Below are positions 50,301-60,366 of a DNA stretch of 64,000 bases, one piece after another. The position numbers and the translations under genes were made by a program. Source of the DNA: Bugula neritina (taxonomy: Eukaryota > Bryozoa > Gymnolaemata > Cheilostomatida > Bugulidae); contig OZ037767.1 in the NCBI GenBank assembly GCA_964035545.1, positions 15,991,498-16,055,497 of the forward strand, in the 5' to 3' direction. Numbering within the stretch: the first letter of the stretch is position 1; each line of letters begins with the position of its first letter. Under the pieces are notes generated by a model, which saw nothing but the letters and a program-made list of their open reading frames with translations, was not told the DNA's origin and ran no database searches.

Positions 50301-52259
50301 AAACTCAAAGCAGAACTTGAAGCAAACTCGCAAGCTGAGCGTTACTGAGCAGTCACCTATATCTGGCATTCTGATTCGAAGAGTCACTAAGTCCCATAAT
50401 TCTACACCAGATGTCAAATGTAGCTCAGAACTCTGTGGGGATATTGACTCTATGTAAGTGTTGCTAATTATTTGTTTCTATTTTACTTTCAGAAAAAAAC
50501 TGTTGGAAACTCAAATTTTCCACTGACCAAAAAAGAATTATTGCTTATACAAAAATTATCGTACAATTTCAACTTTTCTGTACTACATTTTGACTTTCAA
50601 CATGAATTTTTTTAAGAACTAAATCGGATGCTGCTATTATTATATTATTGACCTATTTTTGGAAAAAATAATATATTTAATTGCAAAAAGAAAAGAAATA
50701 TTTGTTAGGGTTTTGTCTATTATATGTTATCTGCAGACATAATAATATAAATAAATGAGTTGACTACAGCACAAATTTGCCATCTAAAATTCTGTAAGCT
50801 ATACCTGCATTGGGCTGTTATTTTACCTGCATGCAGGTACAATGTGGTGATTATCATTTTACCTGCTGCATATGGCTTAATGTTGGGCTATTTTTTACCA
50901 GCAGGTATAACAATGTCATAGACTATTATTCTACCTACAGGTATAACAATGTTGGGCTATTACTTTACCTGCAAGTATAACAATGTTGGGCTATTACTTT
51001 ACCTGCAAGTATAACAATGTTGGGCTATTACTTTACCTGCAAGTATAACAATGTTGGGCTATTACTTTACCTGCAAGTATAACAATGTTGGGCTATTACT
51101 TTACCTGCAGGTATAACAATGTTGGGCTATTACTTTACCTGCAAGTATAACAATGTTGGGCTATTACTTTACCTGCAGGTATAACAATGTTGGGCTATTA
51201 TTTAACTGCAAGTATAACAATGTTTAGGCTACCTATTATTTTACCTGCAGGTACAATGTGGTGGACAAATCGGAAGAATCTAAGAGAAAGCTGATGAGCA
51301 TCAAGAACGTAATTGGAGACTATATCTGTAGGCTGTGTGACACCAAGTATGCAAGTGTGTACGACCTGGCTGAACACAGATGTCCGAGCATCATCTACAT
51401 AGAGTACAAGTGTCCTGAGTGCTCAAAAGGTTAGAGATCATGTAGTGTTAAGTTCACCCACTATAAGCCCTTGTAGTGCAAGGGTTCGAATCCCAGTGGG
51501 GGCAAAAAATTTAATAAGTAAAAGTTTGATTAAACTAAAATGAACAAATTTTCCCATGTAACAAATAAACTTTTATACTTTTTGTTCAATATTCAACTGA
51601 ATTAAATAACGTAACACAGCTATAGACCTGGGTAAATGACATGTAAAATGCAGTAAATAACAATAATTGGTAACAGGCAGCAAAAATTCTTATGCTGCTG
51701 CCAATGTTTAAAAGCTGTTTAACTTTTAGAAGTACAACTATAGTTAGTCATACCATGTTATGATATATTAAATAAATAAATGTTTTTTCTTTCAAATTAA
51801 CCGTAAACTATAAAAATAAGAATAGATAAATTTATAAAATACAAAGTATTGAAAAAGCATATTAAAAACTTATTTACTAAAGCTTTTGGCAACCAAAACT
51901 TTAGTAAGCTAATATATATATGACTATAAAGAGGTTTACTTTGTGGTAAGTAGAGAAATTCAAATTATGTCTACTATATTGTAATACATTTATATTATCT
52001 ATATTATATTACAAATTACTATATAATCAATATCTTTATATCATGTTATTTAAATATTTTATCTTCTGACTTTAATCTTTCAGTGTTCAACTGCCCAGCA
52101 AACTTGGCATCCCACAGACGTTGGCACAAACCTAAACCTGCAGCAGACTCTCAACCAAACACTTCAAAACACAGAGAGAAGACAACTACTAAACAAATAG
52201 TTATTGCAGCTCCGCAGCGAATACCAAACTCTGGAAGGATAACTTCTCATAATGACTAA
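47348..52259 (+). CDS. INSM/nerfin-class zinc-finger transcription factor (5' end uncertain)
   Basis: The family (vertebrate INSM1/2, fly nerfin-1, worm egl-46) acts in the nucleus as a regulator of neuronal and neuroendocrine differentiation. Exons: 47348-47574 (ATG at 47350, or an acceptor after TTCAAAG), 49285-49444, 49856-49966, 50270-50453, 51251-51429, 52084-52259 (stop TAA), all in phase; 344 residues from that ATG. Evidence for the family: YICRLCDTKYASVYDLAEHR followed by [20 protein letters not shown] then RWHKP, the near-invariant INSM signature spanning two fingers. The middle has a basic nuclear-localisation-like PPKKKRENSK. The N-terminal SNAG motif expected in the family was not found, so an upstream exon is likely. 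The protein ends 38 residues after the second finger, without the further fingers of INSM1 or nerfin-1. AATAAA at 52548. Confidence 0.9.
47590..47960. repeat. TATAATA-rich tract with a 37-bp inverted repeat
   Basis: Low-complexity sequence in INSM-type intron 1. Within it, 47810-47846 and 47863-47899 are reverse complements over 37 bases with a single mismatch, separated by a 16-base loop. Confidence 0.85.
50050..50250. repeat. AAGCATATTTAAGCATA-type degenerate repeat
   Basis: Diverged AAGCATA/TTAAACATGC words in INSM-type intron 3, ending about 20 bases before the acceptor of the exon 50270-50453. Confidence 0.65.
50820..51262. repeat. 34-bp minisatellite whose unit is a copy of the adjoining splice acceptor
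   Basis: About ten copies of AACAATGTTGGGCTATTACT followed by TTACCTGCAAGTAT. The true 3' splice site at 51250/51251 (TTACCTGCAG then GTACAATGTGG) is in register with the array, and an upstream copy at 50832-50849 matches it over TGCAGGTACAATGTGGTG, including the first 13 exon bases. Units read CAG-GT at 50836, 50904, 50940, 51110 and 51178; the others have CAAGT. Confidence 0.93.
51432..51506 (+). repeat. tRNA-derived fragment in INSM-type intron 5
   Basis: It contains GGGTTCGAATCCCAGTGGGG followed by GCAAAAAA, starting three bases after the exon ending at 51429. The 3' half matches the copy on the minus strand at 25841-25916; the 5' half is poorly tRNA-like. Confidence 0.55.
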
Positions 52260-55200
52260 GTTAAAATAATGTGTAAAATTCTTGTGAGACTTCCTTTGCT
52301 GAATTCTTTCATTCATAGTAAAATATTTTGAAGAACAAACCCCCCCATCCACTTTCTTACTTTGTGGTTACTTATTTATAGTATTTATTAGAGACCTTTA
52401 CAGCCAAAGGCTTTGTGCAATCATATGAATATAAATATTGTCTTAGATTTTAGTGTTTTTATAGTATAAATTATATATATATATTGTTTCCTTTCCATGA
52501 TTTAATCTAAGTTATTTATGATGTTGTCCACCATTTGAATTCCGTCCAATAAAGCTCTAATTGTCAAGTACATGTATATACACAACTTGCTTCAAATGGA
52601 GTGGAACAAAAGTGAAAGATTAAAATTTTTACAGTATATATAAGTTACATAATTCTACATTTCCAGTACTAAAGCATTTTTATAGATATTTAAGCTATAT
52701 AACAAGCTTTGCACTCTGTCAAGCTTGTTTTATAAAGCTCATAGATACTGCTTAAAGCTATGGAAACAGCCATGACTAGCTGAAAACTATATGCTGATAA
52801 TTTCTATAAATAGAAAGATTAGATGTCCAATTATTAGTAAGATTTGACTGGGGTGAAGCTAGTCACTGCAGTGAAGCTAGCTATAGGGATAATTATATTA
52901 ATATTCTGCATGATACTTTATATACTGCATGAAAATACTAAGAAGTTATAATGACTGCAGTTATAATCTTTCTGTTTATTACTTCTATTATTTTGCTGAT
53001 AATCCTAAATATTTATGAGAATTCTTTTTAAAATGATTATTTTTATTACTTTAATTTTTAAATTGAATTTTTTTCAACTTGAAAATGCAAGTATATAAGA
53101 TTATTTACTGGTTCAAAACAATGCTCTTCATTTTACTGATAATTCAAAGCTTCTATAATAGATTATAATTCGAACAGTTTACTTACCCTATTGCATTACA
53201 GTAGCTTATAGCATAAGTTTATAAAAGTTGCAATTATTATGATATTTTTAATGATTTCTATTTTTTTGAAATTATTCCAATATGGTGTATTATAAGAAAA
53301 TTATTTCGATTAAACCAACACAAAAAATCTATAAAAATTACATTTACCTTCTTTGTTGTAGAACTACAGTAAAACTCTACTATCCCTAGATCTGGTGACT
53401 CATCACAATACTATATGCAGCAACTATACCAATTGAAGCCCTTCCACAAATATATTATTCTCTCTGCATCTTCTTGTTTTTTTCTGGAATGTTATAGGAA
53501 TTGTCTTCACCTGGTAAGCATTGTTGCTAGCAAGAAATAATTTTATTATTCTACAAGATCTTTTAATTTGAAATTGTAACTGATTAACAGTTTGGTTTAC
53601 TGTTGATTATAAGACTTCATGATGGCAGCTCAAATTCAAACAGCTCACATGCACTATTTTATTACCTTTTTTTTTAAAGAAAACTCTTTTTATAAAAAGA
53701 ACTATAACTTATACAAATTTAAAAAAGTATGTTTTAATGGCTTTTACTAGAATTAAAATTAAAACAATATTTTTTTGGATTAAGGTATTAAAATTTGTTC
53801 AACTGAAACAAAAGGAAAATTTATGAACTGTATTGAGCATTTGACTGGTTTTGTTGTAGAGTTACAGTGAAATTCTGGAGAGAATTAAAAAAAGCTACAG
53901 AAGTTAAAATTCTAATGAATGAAGTTGGTATAGGAAGACCTAAAAAAGTGCCATCTTCTAGTACATCTGTGACAAGAAAGTGATGTTTATAAAAATATAA
54001 GTGTTTTACAAGAAGCATTACTGCAACTGATGTGCTCCTCTTAACTAATACTATGATTGGACAGCCCAGGCCAGCTAGAGGTCTAAGGGCAGCCTCAACT
54101 CATAGTGTTCAGACTGTAAACAGCACAACTCACTAAGTGTCCATCTCTGCACAGAGCTGTGAGCTGAGTTTCTCCTGCACCAAGGTCAGGTGCTGGACAG
54201 CCTCAAGTGTTGCTATTATGTTAACAAAATTCAATTCATATTTTTGTGTTTTTATGTGTGAAATTATCATATGAATGTGTGATAGTTGAATTATATACAG
54301 AAATTCAAAGTGTGCATTTTTTCTAAACATCTAACTGCCAAGCTTTATATGCTTTTAAGTTGAAATGTTTTTCAAGTTTGCAAGTTATTTTTGATACTTC
54401 AATATATCTTAGCTATTTTCTCTACATTTAAACTTGAAATTATAACTCGTACCAATATAAAAAAACAGCTCACAACATTTAGTGCAAAGTGATTTTAATT
54501 ACAAATTGTTAAAAGCATTTATATATTCTTTTGCTTAAATAGTTAGAATTCTCTTACTCTAGCCGCAGTTTAAATAGTTCAAACACTTTCGCCGCCTACT
54601 TTCTTTCAGGAAAAAATTTTCCATTATTTCAGCATCAGCTTTCACTAATATATAATCAGTGAAATTTTCAGCTAAACAAATTAGTCTAGTTAATCTTGCA
54701 AGCCAAAAAAAGAAGATTTAGCAGTTATTCTGTACCGTTATAATTAGTTATAATTACGTAATAAAATCCACTTTTAAAAGACTCACACCTTTAAAAAGCT
54801 GTACAATTACTGACCAATCAGAGAGGATTAAAATTTGAGAAACTCAGATAGCTAAAAATCAAAAGCTGTAATGGAAGAATTACATAATAGAGTAGCTGTC
54901 ATCAGCTAGTAATTACAGTCAGTTGTGGGTAATTATTGTATTTGCATGTGAGCTGTATATCCAATGGAATCAGTCAAACTTATACTAAATTTGATCCAGT
55001 AAATTTGTTTTTAAAGTTCAGGTCGCTTTTAACATCAAAGAATAATGCACCAACTATTCTTAATTATAGCAAATGAATTCCTGCAAGACTTCATCCTCTC
55101 AACCATCATTTTTAGCTTTGATTTGTCAGGTTTAATTTTTGGAAATGTAATTGTACAAGTTTTACACCTATTTTCAATCTTCCAAGTTTTATTTGAGAGA

Positions 55201-55925
55201 AAATATGGTTATAAAATACTAATAATAAAAATATGTTATACACACCATAAAATATACATTATACATAGTTGGACTGGTCAAAGCATACTTCAATTCAAAA
55301 ACAATTTGTTTTTTAATAATATAACATATACTATATACATATAAAGCATGGATTTTATGATCATCATTTTAGTCTTCTTTCATATTGTGGCTTCATATAT
55401 AACTATAAAACTTGAACTGTTAATGTGTTTGTTTGCTGCAAAAAGCATCAAATAAATCCAGTAATTTCCATGTTAATTATTTGCACTGCTTTATTTCCTT
55501 TCTGCCTTTCTTTAAATAGAAATGGCAGCACTTTTAATAAATAGGATGTTTTATTTTACTCTAAATAGTTACTTTACTAATGGCAGTGGGAGACAAAATT
55601 AACCAACCACAGTCATTATATAAATTACTAAAACATAATAGTTCATTATGGTTTCAGCTAAAATCTTGAACTTTTCTCTAAAATGCTTGGATAAGACTAA
55701 TTGCACATTCAAACGTTCTTCATCACCACTTGGAGTTTGGTTTTACATAATATTATAAGTAGTTGGCCTAAGTTTATGTATTAACCAACCACATGCATTC
55801 GTTACTGCATTTGTTCAACCTGGTTACTTCTGAAATAGGGCTCTTCTCAGGAGGTAGGGTTCTTTCAAGAGTAGTTGACCTAGTTTTACGTTGACCAATC
55901 AAATTCAAACACATTCGATTGTGAC
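52260..55925. other. INSM-type 3' UTR and intergenic region
   Basis: After the AATAAA at 52548 I see no firm gene. Two related snippets, TTGTTGTAGAACTACAGTAA near 53356 and TTGTTGTAGAGTTACAGTGA near 53853, look like paired acceptor regions. The second opens a 40-codon frame ending at 53982. The upstream copy of a direct repeat is at 54425-55040. Confidence 0.5.
54425..55040 (+). repeat. Dispersed direct repeat, upstream copy
   Basis: Aligns with 57485-58135 about 3.09 kb away. Shared words include TCTCTACATTTAA, AAAAGCTGTA, GAGGATTAAAA, GAGAAACTCAGA, ATAATAGAGTAGCTG and AATTACAGTCAGTT. Identity is moderate and the middle carries indels. Confidence 0.75.
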
Positions 55926-55962
55926 TATAAATACAGCAGTGTGCTCTGTTAAGGTTCAGTCT
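55926..55962 (+). promoter_or_regulatory. TATA box and initiator of the small orphan gene
   Basis: TATAAATA at 55926-55933 and an initiator-like TCAGTCT at 55956-55962 (A at 55958), 32 bases from the start of the TATA box, the standard distance. A CCAAT (ACCAATCA) lies near 55895. The predicted 5' UTR is 52 bases. Confidence 0.65.
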
Positions 55963-56009
55963 ACAACTTATCTGTGTAATACATCTGAATCTGAACTTCA
56001 TTCTACACA

Positions 56010-56962
56010 ATGAGTAGCAACAACACATTTGGTGAGTGACTATGCATACAGTACTTGTATTTTTATAATTTAATAAGCAACATTAAAGAGAATATTCTAT
56101 CTTGAAATTTTGGAACTAAATTATGTCTGTGAATAATTAAAAACATTTTCATCATTATAGTTGGAAAATCTTTTTTAATGTTTTTCTATTTTTAAAATGT
56201 AACTATTAATAAGTTTTACGTAACTTTAGTTTAGCTTGCACAGCCTCTAAAACTTATTCTAATCTGATTCTAATCTACAAACTAGTAATACTGCAAATTG
56301 ATTGTAATATCACAGCTAACTCTTTCGGTACAAATTATTTGTTTAAATTAAAACTACTTGCTTGGTACTAAATTGCAGTGCAATTCAATAGTATATTACA
56401 TAGTGGAGTACAAAATAGGATGTATAAAATTGCATAACACTTTACTTTAATTTCAGACATTAAAAAACTCCCTCCAAAAAAGCGATACACGTTAGTATGG
56501 AGGAATTTTAACATTCTTCCACCTGCACACATAGCAAGACAATATGTGGAGATAATCCAACCAGAACCATACTATGATTATAATGAGTAAGTACTGCTTT
56601 ACTGCTCAGTCTTTCTGTTGTAACCAAAATTCTTAGTCGAACTGCTCTCTGATTACCAGGTAAACTTTCTCCATATAATTATTTATAGTCTAGATCTGTC
56701 AGGTTTGTGTTTGCAAAGTTTAAATTAACAATAAAGGCATATATGTAGATATAGAAATATTCCATGCATTCAGTAGTTTTGATGATGATGTAATTCTAAA
56801 CTTTGTTTGACAGAAGAGAAACTGTTATGAGTCTTCATAATAATATCTGAATAACTATTATTTTATTATACTTTTAGAAAGATGACAAGTTACCTCCAAG
56901 ATGGTGGACTGCATACATATTTTGTAATAAACTCTGATACTCAGGTGAAAAGAGAGAGCTGA
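56010..56962 (+). CDS. Small three-exon gene, 78-residue protein of unknown family
   Basis: Exons: 56010-56031, 56457-56586 and 56878-56962, with clean GT-AG junctions (GGTGAGTG; TTTCAG; GAGTAAGT; CTTTTAG) and consistent phase. The ATG is in CACAATGAG, 52 bases after a predicted start site with a TATA box, and AATAAA is at 57158-57163. The protein starts MSSNNTFDIKKLPPKKRYTL, has an aromatic and proline-rich middle (VWRNFNILPPAHIARQYVEI, QPEPYYDYNE) and ends in SDTQVKRES. No signal peptide, membrane span or cysteine is seen. I do not recognise the family. It lies between two direct repeats, and the open frame runs across two introns without stops, which argues for a real gene. Confidence 0.6.
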
Positions 56963-57157
56963 ATCTGCCACATGCTGAGGAATTGAATTACTCAGTTTTC
57001 TGTATTTTATTAACTGATCTAAACAAGTTTCCTCACGTGTAAAGTTACCTGAAATGTCAAACAAGCATGTCAACATAATATTTATATAACTTTGTAACTA
57101 TATATAATAATGTATAATAATATATACTATATTCTATTTTATTGTATTATTTGAACT

Positions 57158-57163
57158 AATAAA
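57158..57163 (+). terminator. Poly(A) signal of the small orphan gene
   Basis: AATAAA, about 200 bases past the stop codon. Confidence 0.55.
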
Positions 57164-57484
57164 GCTATTTTATTATCTTGTATACCAGGTGTGCTGCAAT
57201 ATAAATATATGACTTAAATAGATGTGCTTACAAATATATTTTATTTCATATAATAATAAATCGCAATCCTTATGTTGCCTACAAGTCCAAAACACAGAAA
57301 ATTTGAGTGAAACTATAAAAAAAGAGCTAAAAATCTAATGCTGTAGTAGATTACATGACAGTTGTATGACTGCTGCTTTAACCATATGTAGTAACTGCTT
57401 TGAATTCAGCAGCCATCAGTCTGTATAACTAGTGTTAGTGAAGAATATTTTTAATTTGCATGTATTTTTATTTTAACACACCCA

Positions 57485-58135
57485 GCTAAGACTTTCTCTA
57501 CATTTAACTGTGAAATTATAATTGCAGAATCAACACATGCCAATAGTAGTTATAACCACTAGTTATATTTAATATTTATATTTTGGTTGCTTAAATAATT
57601 ATAACGCAATTCTCACGCTAGTAAATTTTTACTGGTTTTATTCAGCTTTAACAGTACAAAAACCATATTTTGTCACTTATGCTGCCTATTTCTCTCCTAA
57701 TGAACAAAAGTTATGATTATTTCGCATGGGCATGTTTCTTCAATGTTAAAGGTCTTTCAGGTAAAAGAAATTTAAGAGTTCAATAGTTTAATTTATTTAC
57801 AGGCCAATGAATGAAAATTTCGTAATTACGTATCATTATTATTATGTTATAAAATCTACTCTCAAGAGACTCACATCTTTGAAAAGCTGTATGATTGCTG
57901 GCCAATCTGTGAGGATTAAAAATTGAGAAACTCAGAAAGCTAAAAATTAAAGCCTGTAAATATAAAGTTGCATAATAGAGTAGCTGCCTGGCATTAGCTG
58001 GCAATTACAGTCAGTTTTGGCAAATGCTGTGCATGTGAGCTATGAAATCTGCTCTACTTATACTGAACTTGGTTTGGTAAAATAGTTTTCAGAGTTTAGG
58101 TTGTTTTCAACACAAAGAATAATTCACTAACCAAT
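57485..58135 (+). repeat. Dispersed direct repeat, downstream copy
   Basis: Partner of 54425-55040, same orientation. The best-conserved part is 57850-58125. No terminal inverted repeat or target-site duplication is apparent. Confidence 0.75.
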
Positions 58136-59329
58136 CTTAAGCAGTATGATGGCTGCAGCAAAAGTCATCAGCTGAAGCCATCATATTAATAATTTAATTA
58201 TTGCTCCTTGCTTTATACATGCATAATATAATTATTATATAATCTTATATTTAATCAAATATAACAAAACAAATATAGACTTGTATTGTATATTATGTCT
58301 ATGATATATATAAATTGCGTTTTTAGAAAGGGGGAATTTAATAGTAAACATCTATGGAAGGGGAGTTGATGGTATGACAAAGGTTTGGAATCGTTTAAGT
58401 TCTTATGGAATGAGCTGCACTTTAGCGTAGGTAACTTATAACTATTGTTTACATCTCGTAACTAAGTAGCTAGCCGCCACAATTAGCGATCCCTGACTCC
58501 GGCGCCAAAGGTTTCATTTGATTTAGTCAATGGCCGTTTCCGTAGTTACCAGGTTACCAAGTGGCCGGCCAGTTTACAGACCGATACTATAATAATAGAA
58601 ATAAAAATATACTCTCGTGTAGTTTGAGTAATATCATTATTTCTCAAATTAATATGGTACTTTACCCTGTTTACTGTCTATTTACATTATATTTATACTT
58701 ACTCTTAGTCTTACTCTAACAATAACAGTAACGACTAACTCTTACTCTTAGTGAATTACTATCACTCTGTAACACACTAATACTAATAGTATTAGTAATA
58801 CTAATACAGTAATAGTAATACTAATACTAATACTAATACTAATAGTAATAGTATTTGCTATTTAGTATTTAAGCGTGTCATTCTTTAAATTAAAATCATT
58901 ATAATATTATTTAAAATTAAATAGTTGGTAATCTTTAACTTCAAATGTATAACAATAAATTATTGTTATAAACTCAAAGTTGAAGATTACCATATTAATC
59001 AAATGATATAAATTATTGAATATTCTATTATATTTATTATTATATTACTTATTCAAAAAGTTATTGTTATAATAAACTTAATGATTTTAATTGACTTCAA
59101 GTTTAGGGTCAAGTTTTAATAATGGAAAATTGATCTACTACTAGTACTAGTACAAATTTTTAGATTCATGTTACACTTACTCAATTTGAATATCAAAATA
59201 TCTTACCCATGGTACTAGTCAGTTAATAATCACAATGAATAGTAATCACTGCATGCAATCACTATTTACAATCTTTCACCTTGCAAAGTCTTCTCACTAT
59301 ATTATCATGATGTATTCAATCGCTGTATG
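58136..59329. other. Intergenic; ACTAATAGTA repeat and a long hairpin
   Basis: Contains a (TACTAATAG)n-like tract near 58780-58855 and a 67-base inverted repeat at 58926-58992. No coding gene is supported. Confidence 0.6.
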
Positions 59330-60170
59330 GTTTAATCCGCTTTTGTATGTATATAGATCTTCTCATCAGTTTTGGTAAGGAAAGTATTACCTAGCGCCAA
59401 ATCACTGCTTCTTGTATAATCTAGTATTTTCTCTCCATCATCATTCCTGACTTACCTTTATGCCATCTCTCAAAGCCCTCCAGTCTAACTGTTCAGTCAT
59501 GTCCATTCCGGTCTCCTGCAAATATCAGTTGTTCTGATGCCGGGGTGCGTGTAATGGTTCCTTACAGTTGGTTCCAGAATCGCTGCTCCTCCTGCTCTTT
59601 GCAACCCTGTCATGCAGGGCGCATATACGGTCACTATGTTGTATGTCTTCTCAGGTGTTATTAATTTCATTGCCATTATTCTTTCAGATGCTCTCTTAGT
59701 TGCTATTACTTTGTCTTGCCACTCCTCACTAAGGCATATTGCAACTCCATTTCTCGGTCTTCTACCTCCACTATAGTATAGTTTATAAACATCTCCGATG
59801 TTTCTTGTTTTTCCTCCCTCTTGTCCTTCCTCCATCACGTTTCCTTTAAGCATACTATGGGTATTTTTCTTTTATTCATCTTGTCTGTTACCTCTCTACT
59901 TATTTTTTGTTAGGGTGCCTATATTAAGGGATGTCGACCTCAACTTTGTTTGCCTCTCTCGTTTTCTTTTCACAGCGTCAATGCATAAGTGCCATTGCGC
60001 ATCGCTTCCGGGATATGCTCTAGTGTTAGCTGTCTATATTCTGATTGCCTCTGGCATAATTGTTTGTGGGGCATGTTTTATTAAGGACTGGATGCTCTTC
60101 CTGATGTCCACCCTCTGTGTTCACCTGAGCTCGTGACCGGCTGTTTGCTCCCCTGGTTTGCTGAGCATTC
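59330..60170 (-). mobile_element. Decayed LINE, RTE-like endonuclease fragment
   Basis: On the minus strand the frames, with stops and shifts, read in order LNIGTLTKNK, KIPIVCLKET, YKLYYSGGRRPRNGVAICLS then EEWQDKVIA, SERIMAMKLI, TVYAPC, AGDRNGHD and NDDGEKILDYTRSSDLALGN then TFLTKTDEK. This order (QET, RNGVA-LS, SDRIM, YAP, GDxNGH) is that of the apurinic-type endonuclease domain at the start of RTE-like LINE proteins. The reverse transcriptase part is absent. The sequence 5' of it (60080-60110) resembles the core of the local SINEs. Confidence 0.85.
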
Positions 60171-60366
60171 AGGAAACATTCTGACTATCATGTATACCAA
60201 TGTTATTAACTGCCTTTGTTTAACATTATTCTTCATGTCTTTATATGTATAGTTGGTTGTTGATGGTCTGGTTAAGACCTAGAACCTAATAGGTCAGTCT
60301 TTGGTTGGGAAAGTGAAGGACAAACCTTCACAGATGTAGGTTAAATATTATGCGTATCTTTTACAG

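Noticed and set aside
55045-55344. 99-codon hydrophobic open frame
   Set aside because: Composition-driven (A/T-rich, Ile/Leu/Phe), starts inside a dispersed repeat and has no supporting signals.
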